Assembly: GCA_964497615.1 (NCBI GenBank)
Contig: CAZCEC010000015.1
Location: 1 to 64,000, forward strand
Source: CAZCEC01 sp964497615
Lineage (GTDB): Bacteria > Chloroflexota > Anaerolineae > Anaerolineales > UBA6663
Reading direction: 5' to 3'
Length of the DNA stretch: 64,000 bases
Numbering within the stretch: the stretch's first letter is position 1; each line of letters begins with the position of its first letter. Position numbers and translations under genes: made by a program. This document shows, one piece after another, positions 1 through 7,838 of this stretch. The notes beneath the pieces are model-generated. The model searched no databases. It was not told the DNA's origin and saw only the letters and a program-made list of their open reading frames with translations.

Positions 1-924
1 CCGGGCCTCAGTGGCGTCGGTGGGGAGCGCGGCGCGGGCGGCCCGCAGCTCGTCGACCAGGGCCAGGTTCAGCTCCTCCAGCACGTCGGCCACCCCGGTG
101 ACCAGCTTGGCGCCCTGCTGGATCAGCCGGTTCGTCCCGCGCGCCATGGGCGATTTGATGCTCCCCGGCACCGCGAACACCTCCCGGCCCTGCTCGGCCG
201 CGAAGTCTGTAGTGATGAGCGCGCCGCTTACCTCCCCCGCCTCCACCACAATCACCCCTTTGGATAGCCCGCTGATGATCCGGTTACGCGGCGGGAAGTT
301 GGCGCTTTCGGGCGCCGTGCCCATCGGATAGTCGCTGACGATGGCGCCCGCCTGCGTAATGGCCTTCGCCAGGCTCCGGTTCTCCCCTGGATAAATCACA
401 TCCACCCCGCTGCCCAGCACCGCCACGGTGCGCCCCCCGGCCTCCAGCGCCGCCCGGTGCGCGGTCTCGTCAATTCCGCGCGCCAATCCGCTCACCACCG
501 TCACGCCGTTGGCCGCCAGCCCCGCCGCCAGTTCGCGGGCCGCTTCCTTCCCGTAGGCGCTGGCCTTGCGCGTCCCCACCATCGCCACCGCCCACTCATC
601 GCCCGCGTTCAGGCTCCCGCGCACGTACAGCACCGGCGGTGGCTGGGCGATTTCGCGCAGGTTGCGCGGATAACCTTCGTCGTCCCAGGTGAGCACCTGG
701 GTTCCGGTCTGCTCAATGGCCTGCAGCGCGGCATCCAATTGCCCCCCGCGCCGCACCTGTTCGAGCGACTCAATCGAGCGCCGGTCCAGCCCGGCCGCCG
801 CCAGGTCGGCCAGCGGAGCCTGCCAGGCCGCCTGCGGGTCGCCAAAATGGTCCAGCAGCCGTCGAAACCTGACCGGCCCAATGCCTTTGACTAGATTCAG
901 GCCAATCCAATAGCGGCGATCCAC
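1..924 (-). CDS. dprA: DNA-processing protein DprA (3' end outside window)
   Basis: DprA loads RecA on incoming single-stranded DNA during natural transformation. The reverse strand reads open for 308 codons from a GTG at 924 and runs off the window start, so the C-terminus is missing. An N-terminal helix-hairpin-helix-like segment (about residues 5-60) precedes the Rossmann core. Core signatures are MVGTRKAS, VSGLARGIDETAHRAAL, a VLGSGVDVIYP stretch and a PRNRIISGLS stretch, all characteristic of DprA/Smf. The start is a GTG preceded by GGAGGGTC, giving the expected N-terminus near WIGLNLVKGIGP. It is the last visible gene of the ffh-rpsP-khpA-rimM run, 79 nt after rimM, so it may be co-transcribed. 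Confidence 0.93.
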   Translation of the reverse strand, partial: MDRRYWIGLNLVKGIGPVRFRRLLDHFGDPQAAWQAPLADLAAAGLDRRSIESLEQVRRGGQLDAALQAIEQTGTQVLTWDDEGYPRNLREIAQPPPVLYVRGSLNAGDEWAVAMVGTRKASAYGKEAARELAAGLAANGVTVVSGLARGIDETAHRAALEAGGRTVAVLGSGVDVIYPGENRSLAKAITQAGAIVSDYPMGTAPESANFPPRNRIISGLSKGVIVVEAGEVSGALITTDFAAEQGREVFAVPGSIKSPMARGTNRLIQQGAKLVTGVADVLEELNLALVDELRAARAALPTDATEAR

Positions 925-1003
925 ACGACCCTCCGCCCCGCGGGTCAGGGCCGGGGCAGAATAACATAGTGGTTTGCGGGGTGTCAACCCCCCAAGGGCC
1001 GCC

Positions 1004-1516
1004 CTATCGCAAACCGTCGATTAAATGAACCGTGATTTGCCGCTTGGCGAGGCTGATTTCGAGGATGACACTGCGGATGGCCGGGAGCAGGATTTCGCCC
1101 CCTTCCCCCCGCACCACGTACACGTCATTCGCGCCTGTCTCGAGGACTTCGACGACTTCGCCCAGCCGCTCCCCCTCGTCGGTGATGGCGCTCAGACCGA
1201 GAATGTCGTGGTGGTAATAGCTGCCCGCCGGCAGGGGCGCCGCCGCCTGCCGCCGAATCTGCACCAGTTGGCCCCGAAACGCGTCCGCGCTGTCACGGTC
1301 CGCGACCCCCGCCAGCGTCAGCAGCAGTTGGCCGCGGTGCTGGCGGAACCCCGCCACGGCGTGCGGCGCGGCCGTCTCGCCCAGATAGACCGTCTCGATC
1401 TCGCCTAGGTGTTCGGGGAAGTCAGTCAGGCTTTGCAGCAGCAGATCACCGCGCACGCCGTGCGGGCGCAGCACACGCCCCACGGCGAGCAGGCTGGGCG
1501 ATTGAGCGGCAGCCAA
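1004..1516 (-). CDS. rimM: 16S rRNA processing protein RimM
   Basis: RimM is a ribosome maturation factor that binds S19 and helps the 30S head mature. The 170-residue length is normal. The N-terminal RimM domain is recognised by LAVGRVLRPHGVRGDLL (about residues 10-26). The C-terminal PRC-barrel domain is recognised by YYHHDILGL and by GEILLPAIRSVIL. The start appears to be TTG at 1516, 3 nt after the khpA stop, because residues before VGRV are needed and no ATG is available. There is no good Shine-Dalgarno site, so translation is probably coupled to khpA. Its place between khpA and dprA matches the common bacterial gene order. Confidence 0.95.
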   Translation of the reverse strand: MAAAQSPSLLAVGRVLRPHGVRGDLLLQSLTDFPEHLGEIETVYLGETAAPHAVAGFRQHRGQLLLTLAGVADRDSADAFRGQLVQIRRQAAAPLPAGSYYHHDILGLSAITDEGERLGEVVEVLETGANDVYVVRGEGGEILLPAIRSVILEISLAKRQITVHLIDGLR

Positions 1517-1519
1517 AGG

Positions 1520-1750
1520 CTACTCGATGATTTCCAGCGAGGCGCGGCGGTCGTCGCGCGAAGCGCAGGTCTGCACCAGCGTGCGCATGGCGTTGATCAC
1601 CCGGCCCTGCCGGCCAATCACCCGGCCCATGTCTTCCTGCGCCACGCGCAGTTCCAGGAAGATCTCCCCCCCGTCGTCTTCCTCTGTCACGTAGACGCTG
1701 TGCGGGTCGTCCACCAGCGACTTGACCATATATTCGACCAGCTCGCGCAT
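1520..1750 (-). CDS. khpA: KH-domain RNA-binding protein KhpA
   Basis: Small single-KH-domain protein (76 aa) of the KhpA/YlqC family, an RNA-binding partner of KhpB/Jag in many bacteria. The KH GxxG loop is visible as VIGRQGR near residues 44-50, inside the conserved context ED-MGRVIGRQG. The ATG at 1750 is preferred over a start 24 nt upstream because GAGAGGG lies just before it and the resulting length is typical. It sits 24 nt after rpsP and 3 nt before rimM, the classical rpsP-khpA-rimM arrangement, so co-regulation with ribosome assembly genes is expected. Confidence 0.93.
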   Translation of the reverse strand: MRELVEYMVKSLVDDPHSVYVTEEDDGGEIFLELRVAQEDMGRVIGRQGRVINAMRTLVQTCASRDDRRASLEIIE

Positions 1751-1774
1751 CTCGCCCTCTCTTTGATGCAGCAA

Positions 1775-2188
1775 CTACCCCTCAGCCGGCGCCGCCGCCT
1801 TGGCCGCCGCCGCCTTCTTCTTCTTCGACAGCCGCGTGCTGGCCGCCGCCGCCGACGTCTTCTGGGTGACGTTGCGCGCCGCCGCCGCGGCCTCCGCCTC
1901 GGCCGTCAGCACTTCGATGGCCTCGCCCGCCTTCAGGCGCGCGAACCGCTCCAGCGTGCCCGTCACCTTGAACAACTGCGCCACCGACTCGCTCGGCTGC
2001 GCCCCGTTCTTCAGCCAATGATAGACCCGCGCCTCATCCACCACAATCGTGGCCGGATGCGTGCGTGGATTGTAATTCCCCAGGTTTTCCAGAAACCGCC
2101 CGTCGCGCGGATGCTCGCGCTCGGCGGCCACAATCCGGAAGCTTTGCTGGGCCTTGGAGCCCACTTTCCGCAGACGAATTCGAACCAT
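1775..2188 (-). CDS. rpsP: 30S ribosomal protein S16 with basic/Ala-rich tail
   Basis: S16 is a primary 16S rRNA-binding protein of the small subunit. The core (residues 1-about 85) has the usual MVRIRLRKVG start, then PRDGRFLENLGNYNP, then a YHWLKNGAQPSE segment. The true start is ATG 2188 with a strong AAGGAGAG upstream; a longer open frame upstream lacks family similarity. At 137 aa it is about 50 residues longer than a minimal S16. The extra C-terminus is Ala-rich and ends with a KKKK cluster followed by alanines, a disordered basic tail. It lies 19 nt after ffh. Confidence 0.96.
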   Translation of the reverse strand: MVRIRLRKVGSKAQQSFRIVAAEREHPRDGRFLENLGNYNPRTHPATIVVDEARVYHWLKNGAQPSESVAQLFKVTGTLERFARLKAGEAIEVLTAEAEAAAAARNVTQKTSAAAASTRLSKKKKAAAAKAAAPAEG

Positions 2189-2207
2189 GCCTTCTCTCCT
2201 TAAAGGG

Positions 2208-3527
2208 CTAACGGAAGCGCGGCAGGCCGGGGATGCCCTTGCGGCTGCTGCCAAGCTGCTTCATCATCTTCTGCATGTCCTTGAACTGCTTCACCAGTTG
2301 ATTGACATCATACACCGTCACACCGGAGCCGGCCGCGATCCGGCGCTTGCGGCTGCCGTTCAGCACGTCCGGGTTCCGGCGCTCGCGCACCGTCATCGAG
2401 AAGATGATCGCCTCCGTGCGCTTGAACGTCTTCTCCGCCTCTTGCTCGTCAATCTGCATCTTCGGCCCGCTCAGGCCAGGGATCATCCCCAGCAGTTGCC
2501 CGATCGGCCCCATCTTGCGCACTTCCTTGATCTGCGACAGGAAATCCTCCAGGGTGAATTGGCCGGAGACCAGCTTCTCCGCCGCAGCCTGGGCGTTCTC
2601 CCGGTCCAGGTTCGCCTCGGCCTTTTCGATCAGGCCCAGGATGTCGCCCATGCCCAGGATGCGCGACGCCAGCCGGCTTGGCTCAAAGTTCTCCAGCGCG
2701 TCGGTCTTCTCGCCCGTCCCCAGGAACTTGATCGGCACCCCCGTCACCGACCGCATCGAGATGGCCGCGCCGCCGCGGGCGTCGCCGTCCACCTTGGTCA
2801 GAATCAGCCCCGTCAGCCCCACCTTCTTGTGGAAGCCCTCGGCGATCCGCACCGCTTCCTGGCCCGTCATCGCGTCGGCCACCAGCAGCACTTCCACCGG
2901 CTTGGTGCGGTCGCGGATGGCCGTCAGTTCATCCATCAGCGAGTCGTCGATTTGCAGGCGGCCAGCGGTGTCCAGGATCACCACCGTCTTGCCCTGCTTC
3001 TCGCCGAACGCCACCGCCTGCGCGCACACCTCCGGCGGCGCGGCCTGTGCCGTAAACACCGGCACGTCAATCGCCTCGCCCAGGGTCTGAAGCTGCTGCA
3101 CCGCCGCCGGGCGCTGCAAGTCCGCCGCCACCAGCAGGGTGCGCTCGCCCAGTTGCCGCAGCTTGCTCGCCAGCTTCGCCGCCGCCGTCGTCTTGCCCGA
3201 ACCTTGCAAGCCCACCAGCAGGATCACACGTGGCTGCGGGCCTTTCAGGTTCAGCCGGCCCGGCTCGCCCAGCGTCGTCACCAGTTCTTCATTGACGATC
3301 TTGATGACCTGCTGGCCGGGGTTGAGCGCCCGCGACACCTCCGCGCCCACCGCCCGCGCCCGCACCCGGTCGAGGAAGCTCTTGACGACCGAGAAGTGCA
3401 CATCGGCTTCGAGCAGCGCCAAACGGACCTCGCGCAACGCCAGGTCTACATCGGCTTCCGACAGCTTGCCGCGGCGGGTGAGCTGGTCGAAGGTATTTTG
3501 GAGCTTGCCCGAAAGGTTCTGAAACAT
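2208..3527 (-). CDS. ffh: Signal recognition particle protein Ffh
   Basis: Ffh is the SRP54 GTPase that binds 4.5S RNA and signal sequences and delivers ribosomes to FtsY at the membrane. The N domain covers about residues 1-95. The GTPase G1 motif GLQGSGKT is at 106-113, DTAGR is near 191 and TKVD is near 246. The methionine-rich M domain follows from about 320, with an RRIAAGSG stretch and a QKMMKQL helix near the end. At 439 aa it is full length. The gene is first in the ffh-rpsP-khpA-rimM-dprA operon and has a good promoter about 90 nt upstream. The ATG has only a weak GGTAGGG ribosome-binding site. Confidence 0.97.
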   Translation of the reverse strand: MFQNLSGKLQNTFDQLTRRGKLSEADVDLALREVRLALLEADVHFSVVKSFLDRVRARAVGAEVSRALNPGQQVIKIVNEELVTTLGEPGRLNLKGPQPRVILLVGLQGSGKTTAAAKLASKLRQLGERTLLVAADLQRPAAVQQLQTLGEAIDVPVFTAQAAPPEVCAQAVAFGEKQGKTVVILDTAGRLQIDDSLMDELTAIRDRTKPVEVLLVADAMTGQEAVRIAEGFHKKVGLTGLILTKVDGDARGGAAISMRSVTGVPIKFLGTGEKTDALENFEPSRLASRILGMGDILGLIEKAEANLDRENAQAAAEKLVSGQFTLEDFLSQIKEVRKMGPIGQLLGMIPGLSGPKMQIDEQEAEKTFKRTEAIIFSMTVRERRNPDVLNGSRKRRIAAGSGVTVYDVNQLVKQFKDMQKMMKQLGSSRKGIPGLPRFR

Positions 3528-3618
3528 GCCCTACCGTCTGTGAGACACAAAAACAGCCCGCTTCACAAGACGACAGCCCCCAGGGGGACTGCGCCCGTTG
3601 CCGGCTGACTGGGTTGGA

Positions 3619-3647
3619 ATTGTAGCCCGACCGCCGCGAATCGTCAA
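3619..3647 (-). promoter_or_regulatory. Sigma-70-type promoter of the ffh operon
   Basis: On the minus strand TTGACG (3642-3647) and TACAAT (3619-3624) are separated by exactly 17 nt. This predicts a transcription start near 3612 and an approximately 85-nt leader before ffh. The -35 box lies just upstream of the divergent -10 box of the LCP gene, so the two promoters share the intergenic region. Confidence 0.75.
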
Positions 3648-3657
3648 GTTGTTGGGG

Positions 3658-3663
3658 TACAAT
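3658..3663 (+). promoter_or_regulatory. -10 box of LCP gene, leaderless type
   Basis: TACAAT ends 7 nt before the ATG at 3671, so the predicted transcript starts at or next to the start codon. No clear -35 box is seen. The alternative ATG at 3662 lies inside this -10 box, which argues for the downstream start. Confidence 0.5.
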
Positions 3664-3670
3664 GCGCGGC

Positions 3671-4699
3671 ATGAACCCGCGCCGCCCCCTGCGCCGCTCA
3701 GCCCGTTCCCCCGCGCAGGTCCAATCCACCGTCCAGCCAGCCTTCACCGCCTACACCCCGCGCCCCTTCGCGCCGGCCCAGGATGTCTACTATGGATACG
3801 TGCGCCAGCCCGCGCGTGGGCGTTCTTTTATCCTCGGCTACATCCTGGCTCTCATCGGCGGCCCGCTCTGCCTGCTCACCGCCCTGCTGGCCGTCGTCTT
3901 CGTCTTGCCGCCCTCGCGCACCAACATCCTCGTCCTCGGCCTCGACCGCCGCCCGCAGGAGACGCACTTCATCGTCCGTACCGACACGATGATCCTGACC
4001 ACCGTCAACCCGGACGCCCCCTATGTCGGGATGCTCTCCATCCCCCGCGACCTCTACGTCACCCTGCCCTGGGGTTACCTCGGCCGCGTCAATACCGCCC
4101 ACGTCTTCGCGGAGAACGACGAGCCCGGCACCGGCCCGGCAGCGGCGATGGAAACGGTCCGTTCCAACTTTGGGGTGGACGTGCACCACTACGTGCGCAT
4201 TGACCTGGCGGGGTTCGTCCGCATCGTGGACGCGATGGGCGGCGTGGATATTGATGTGCCCAAGCCCCTGATCGACTACGAGTATCCCACCTACGACTAC
4301 GGCACCCGCGTGGTCGAGTTCCAGGCCGGCCCCCAGCACATGGACGGCGAGGCGGCCCTGGCCTACGCCCGCATCCGCCACGGCTCGTCGGACTTTCAGC
4401 GCGCCGAGCGCCAGCAGTTAGTCATCCAGGCGCTCTTCACCCAAATGCTCAAGCCCGCCGCGTGGCCGCGCCTCCCCGCCGTCCTTGCCGCCATCAACGA
4501 ATCAATTGACACCGATGTGGACCCCCTGCTGGCCCTGCGCCTGGCCCCCACCCTCTTGCGCGTCGGCCCCGATGATCTTGACAGCCGCGTCATCCAGGGT
4601 GACATGGTCCAGCCCTTCACCACCGAGGGCGGCGGTGCAGTTCAACTCCCCGTCTGGGAAGCGATCAACCCCGTCCTGTTGGAGATGTTCGGCCAATAA
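3671..4699 (+). CDS. LCP-family (LytR-CpsA-Psr) cell-wall polymer transferase
   Basis: LCP proteins attach anionic glycopolymers or polysaccharides to peptidoglycan at the outer face of the membrane. After a Pro/Arg-rich cytoplasmic start there is one membrane segment (about residues 45-75), then the extracellular LCP domain. Matching signatures are ILVLGLDRR, a RTDTMIL motif, SIPRDLYV, NTAH, and later YARIRHGSSDFQRAERQQ. The conserved arginines and aspartates of the pyrophosphate-binding pocket are present. Start choice: ATG 3671 (342 aa) fits the upstream TACAAT; ATG 3662 would add three residues. The gene is convergent with the next gene, with only 2 nt between stops. Confidence 0.92.
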   Translation: MNPRRPLRRSARSPAQVQSTVQPAFTAYTPRPFAPAQDVYYGYVRQPARGRSFILGYILALIGGPLCLLTALLAVVFVLPPSRTNILVLGLDRRPQETHFIVRTDTMILTTVNPDAPYVGMLSIPRDLYVTLPWGYLGRVNTAHVFAENDEPGTGPAAAMETVRSNFGVDVHHYVRIDLAGFVRIVDAMGGVDIDVPKPLIDYEYPTYDYGTRVVEFQAGPQHMDGEAALAYARIRHGSSDFQRAERQQLVIQALFTQMLKPAAWPRLPAVLAAINESIDTDVDPLLALRLAPTLLRVGPDDLDSRVIQGDMVQPFTTEGGGAVQLPVWEAINPVLLEMFGQ

Positions 4700-4701
4700 G
4701 A

Positions 4702-6024
4702 CTACGCCCTGTATTCTCTCACAATCCGCATACTCTGCCCCACCATCCGCTTCGCGTGCCGCTCCGCCTCCGCCTTGATCTTCTCTTCATCCAGCGTCAG
4801 CAGGTCCCCGTCACGATAGAGCAGCTTCCCGTCCACCATCACGTGCGTCACGTCGCTGGGCCTGGCCGCATGCACCAGGTTCGCCACCACATCGTGCCGC
4901 GGATACAAGTGCGGCCGGTCCAGGTCGAACAGCACCAGGTCCGCCGGGCGCCCCGCCGCCAGCACCCCCGACTCGCCGAACCCCATCGCCCGCGCCCCGT
5001 TGGCCGTCGCCATCCGCAGCGGCAGGTCGCCCGGCAGCGCTTCCGCGTCGCGCGCGTGGTGCTTTTGCAGCAGCGCCGTGAACCGCGCCACCGCCTTCAT
5101 GTCCATGTCGTTGTTGGAGCCTGCCCCGTCCGTCCCCAGCGCCACGTTCACCCCCGCCTTCAATAGTTCGCCCAGGTTGTTCACCCCCATCGCCAGTTTC
5201 ATGTAGGTGATAGGACAGTGAGCCACCGTCACCCCGCGCCGCGCCAGGATGCCGATATCGTCCGGGGTCAGATAGAGCGCATGCGCCGCCACGCACGGCC
5301 CGTCGAACACCCCGCACGCCTCCAGGTGCGCCGTCGGCGTCAGCCCGTGCGCCTTCAGCGAGTTCTGCACCTGCTCCGCCGACTCGGCCAGGTGGATGTG
5401 CAGCGGCAGCCCGTGCTCGCGCGCCAGCGCGCTGATCTCGCGCAGGAACTCCGGCGGGCACACATATGGCGAGTGCGGCCCCAGCATCGTGCGGATCCGT
5501 CCCCCTGCCCCGCCCTGCCAGCGGTCCACAAACCGCAGCGCGCCCGCCAGGTCCGCCCCCACTTCCTTGTCCGCCCCAATCCCAAACTGGCACCACGTCA
5601 GCGCCGCCTTCATACCCGCTTGCTCCACCACCTCCGCCACGCGGTCCATATAGAAGTAGTGGTCATTGAACGCCACCGTGCCGCCGCGGATCATCTCGCA
5701 CGCTGCCAGCGCCGCGCCCCAATACACGTCATCCGACGTCAGCGCCGATTCCGCCACCCAAATGCGCTCGTTGAACCAGCGGTCCAGCGGCAGGTCCTCC
5801 GCCCATCCGCGCTCAAACGTCATCGGCGCGTGGCAGTGCGCGTTGAAGAAGCCCGGCATGGCCAGGTGGTTGTAGCCATCAATCACCTCGTCCGGTGCGA
5901 AGTCCGGCGGCGCCTCGCCCACGGCCGCGATCCGGCCTCCGTCAATGGCAATGGCCGCGGCGTGCAGCGCCGTGCCCGCCGGGTCCAGGGTCAGCACGTC
6001 CACATTGCGAATGAGCGTCTTCAT
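4702..6024 (-). CDS. Amidohydrolase, MTA/SAH deaminase-like
   Basis: Metal-dependent amidohydrolase of the TrzN/AtzA-SsnA-MtaD group (440 aa). The best guess is 5-methylthioadenosine/S-adenosylhomocysteine deaminase, but guanine- or cytosine-type deaminases have the same motifs. Visible metal ligands: HCH at residues 63 and 65, HIHLAES, VAHCPITYMK, and GTDGAGSNND (Asp). A short N-terminal and C-terminal beta-sandwich flank the TIM barrel, with ADLVLFDLDRPHLYP in the C-terminal part. The ATG at 6024 is chosen because TACAAT lies 6 nt upstream, giving an apparently leaderless mRNA; a longer frame to 6057 would span that -10 box. Confidence 0.85.
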   Translation of the reverse strand: MKTLIRNVDVLTLDPAGTALHAAAIAIDGGRIAAVGEAPPDFAPDEVIDGYNHLAMPGFFNAHCHAPMTFERGWAEDLPLDRWFNERIWVAESALTSDDVYWGAALAACEMIRGGTVAFNDHYFYMDRVAEVVEQAGMKAALTWCQFGIGADKEVGADLAGALRFVDRWQGGAGGRIRTMLGPHSPYVCPPEFLREISALAREHGLPLHIHLAESAEQVQNSLKAHGLTPTAHLEACGVFDGPCVAAHALYLTPDDIGILARRGVTVAHCPITYMKLAMGVNNLGELLKAGVNVALGTDGAGSNNDMDMKAVARFTALLQKHHARDAEALPGDLPLRMATANGARAMGFGESGVLAAGRPADLVLFDLDRPHLYPRHDVVANLVHAARPSDVTHVMVDGKLLYRDGDLLTLDEEKIKAEAERHAKRMVGQSMRIVREYRA

Positions 6025-6030
6025 GCCGTC

Positions 6031-6036
6031 ATTGTA
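6031..6036 (-). promoter_or_regulatory. -10 box of amidohydrolase gene, leaderless type
   Basis: TACAAT on the minus strand ends 6 nt before the ATG at 6024. There is no Shine-Dalgarno site at useful spacing and no convincing -35 box. The hairpin at 6054-6082 lies immediately upstream. Confidence 0.5.
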
Positions 6037-6053
6037 ACCCCGCCTCCCAACAA

Positions 6054-6082
6054 ACACCCCGGCGGGTTCTCCGCCGGGGTGT
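6054..6082 (-). terminator. Intrinsic terminator after LysM-glycosidase gene
   Basis: Perfect 12-bp inverted repeat (6054-6065 with 6071-6082) around a 5-nt loop, very GC-rich. On the minus strand it is followed by TTTGTTGGG, a short U-rich stretch. It lies 53 nt past the stop of the LysM protein gene and just before the next gene's promoter. Confidence 0.75.
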
Positions 6083-6134
6083 CGTGTCTCTCAAGTCTCC
6101 AGCTTACTGGTTGACCTGTTGACCAATTGCCCGC

Positions 6135-7745
6135 CTACCGGCCTCCCGTCACCTGCCGTAGCGTGTCGCACGCCGGGCACGTCCCGCCCGGCCGGATGAT
6201 GGCATAGCCGCCCTGCGGGTCATCGCCGTAGAGCGTGAAGTCCACGTTGAAGACGATCATCAGCCGCACCCGCCCGCTGTTCTTCGACAGGTTGGCGGCC
6301 TCGCCCAGCCACTGCGCGTGCTCGGCCGCGCTGGTGTTGCCCGCCCAGCCAAACGCGCCCGGCAGCGGCCCATAGCCCTCCGGCGACAGGTACCCGATCT
6401 CCGTAAAGCACAGCTTGCGCGTGCCGCCGAAGGCGTTCCAGTAGGTGTTCACCATCCCGGAGTAGTAGCGCGTGTAGTAGTTGTCGCGCGGGTCGCCGGT
6501 GGACTGCGTGGGGCTGATGATTCCTTCGTTATAGTGCACCCCGATGCAGTCCGCGTACTGCGCCGCCCCGGCCGCCGCCAGCCCGGCGATGTAGCGGCTG
6601 TCGTTCCACACCCGGTCCAGGCCAAACGCGCCTTCCGCCCCGGTCGGCGCAGGCGCGCCCGTGATCACCAGGGTGTTGGGGTTCTTGGCCTTGATCTGCT
6701 GGTACGACCGCCGCAGCATATCGGTATACGACACCGGGCTGATCTGCCCCGTCGGCCACTCGCGGTCGATGTTCATCTCGTTCCAGACTTCAATCGCGTC
6801 CGCGCCCAGCCGCGCCAGCTCGCCCACGAAGACCGCATAGCTGTCGTAGTTCGCGCCGTTGGCGATGTCCGCCGGGTTGCCCAGCACGCTCAGCAGGATC
6901 TTGAAGCCGCGGTTGTGGGCGTCCACGATCAGGCTGTCATTCGCCGTCGCGCCTGGCGCCCAGTGCACCTGCCGCTTCACCCACCACATGCCCGCGAACT
7001 TCATCTGGTCTGGGTTAGTGAAGTTGCTCACCTGCCCGCCTAGCTCCCAGGCCGGCTGTCCGGCTGGGGTTGGCGCGGGCGTGCCCGTCGCGGGCGGCTG
7101 GGTAGGCGTGGGCGTCGCCCCGCCCGCTCCCGGGATCGTCAGCACCTGCCCCACGAAGATCAGGTTGGGATTCGTCAGCCCGTTGGCCGTCATGATCGCC
7201 TGCACCGTCACGCCGAATTGCGCCGCGATGCGCGTCAGCGTGTCCCCCGGCCGGACCGTGTAGCGTGTGCCAGTGGATGGCGGCTGGGGCGTGCCGGTGG
7301 CCGGCGGTTGCGTGGCCGGCGGCTGGGTGGGCGGCGGCGTGCCCCCGCTGGTTCCAGGGATCACCAGCCGCTGCCCCACGAAGATCAGGTTCGGGTTCGT
7401 CAGCCCATTGGCCGACATGATGGCCTGCACACTCACCCCAAAGCGCAGGGCGATCCGGGACAGGGTGTCACCCCGCTGCACCACGTACGTGCCGCCGGTG
7501 CTGGGCGGCTGTGTGGGCGCCGGCCCGCTCCCCGTGGGTATCGTCAGGCGTTGGCCCACAAAGATCAAGTTGGGATTCGCAATGGCATTCGCGTTGATGA
7601 TGGCCTGCACCGTCACCCCAAACCGGGCGGCGATCTGGCCCAGCGTGTCCCCGCTTTGGACGACGTAAGTCGTGTCGGCGAAAGCGGGCGTCGCCGCCGG
7701 CAGCGCCAGCGCGACGATAACCAATACAATCAGCAGCTTCTTCAT
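6135..7745 (-). CDS. Secreted protein with three LysM repeats and a clan-A glycosidase-like domain
   Basis: Likely secreted enzyme that binds peptidoglycan or a related glycan through LysM repeats. A signal peptide (residues 1-23, MKKLLIVLVI then Ala-rich to AFA) is followed by three LysM repeats at about 26-70, 86-130 and 160-205, each with a Y-V-V/R-GDTL start and an LIFVGQ-L-IP end. Pro/Thr linkers separate them. The C-terminal 300 residues resemble a TIM-barrel glycoside hydrolase of clan GH-A. IEVWNEMN carries a candidate acid/base glutamate on one strand, and CFTEIGYLS carries a candidate nucleophile near the end. Substrate is not predictable. The start has AAAGGA about 13 nt upstream, and a terminator follows. 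Confidence 0.85.
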   Translation of the reverse strand: MKKLLIVLVIVALALPAATPAFADTTYVVQSGDTLGQIAARFGVTVQAIINANAIANPNLIFVGQRLTIPTGSGPAPTQPPSTGGTYVVQRGDTLSRIALRFGVSVQAIMSANGLTNPNLIFVGQRLVIPGTSGGTPPPTQPPATQPPATGTPQPPSTGTRYTVRPGDTLTRIAAQFGVTVQAIMTANGLTNPNLIFVGQVLTIPGAGGATPTPTQPPATGTPAPTPAGQPAWELGGQVSNFTNPDQMKFAGMWWVKRQVHWAPGATANDSLIVDAHNRGFKILLSVLGNPADIANGANYDSYAVFVGELARLGADAIEVWNEMNIDREWPTGQISPVSYTDMLRRSYQQIKAKNPNTLVITGAPAPTGAEGAFGLDRVWNDSRYIAGLAAAGAAQYADCIGVHYNEGIISPTQSTGDPRDNYYTRYYSGMVNTYWNAFGGTRKLCFTEIGYLSPEGYGPLPGAFGWAGNTSAAEHAQWLGEAANLSKNSGRVRLMIVFNVDFTLYGDDPQGGYAIIRPGGTCPACDTLRQVTGGR

Positions 7746-7775
7746 CGCGGTATCACAATCCTTTCTCGACGTTTC

Positions 7776-7804
7776 TTGAGCCCCATTCTAAACTGTGGTA
7801 ATCT
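7776..7804 (+). promoter_or_regulatory. Promoter of cbs-serK-like operon
   Basis: TTGAGC (7776-7781), a 17-nt spacer and TAATCT (7799-7804), with TGTGG just before the -10. The predicted start near 7811 gives a leader of about 28 nt that contains GGAG 6 nt before the ATG. A TAGAAT on the opposite strand (7785-7790) may serve the divergent LysM gene. Confidence 0.6.
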
Positions 7805-7838
7805 TCACCCCTCACACGCTGCCATCCCGGAGCCGCAT

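Noticed and set aside
3583..3600. GC-rich inverted repeat in the ffh leader, possible riboswitch or attenuator
   Set aside because: The arms leave almost no loop and no T-run follows directly; no known riboswitch pattern was recognised.
2154..3608. Long plus-strand open frame (484 codons) opposite ffh
   Set aside because: Arg/His/Leu-rich antisense shadow of ffh with no motif.
7218..7838. 5' extension of the cbs reading frame upstream of ATG 7839
   Set aside because: The extra 207 codons are antisense to the LysM gene, and the cbs promoter lies inside this stretch.
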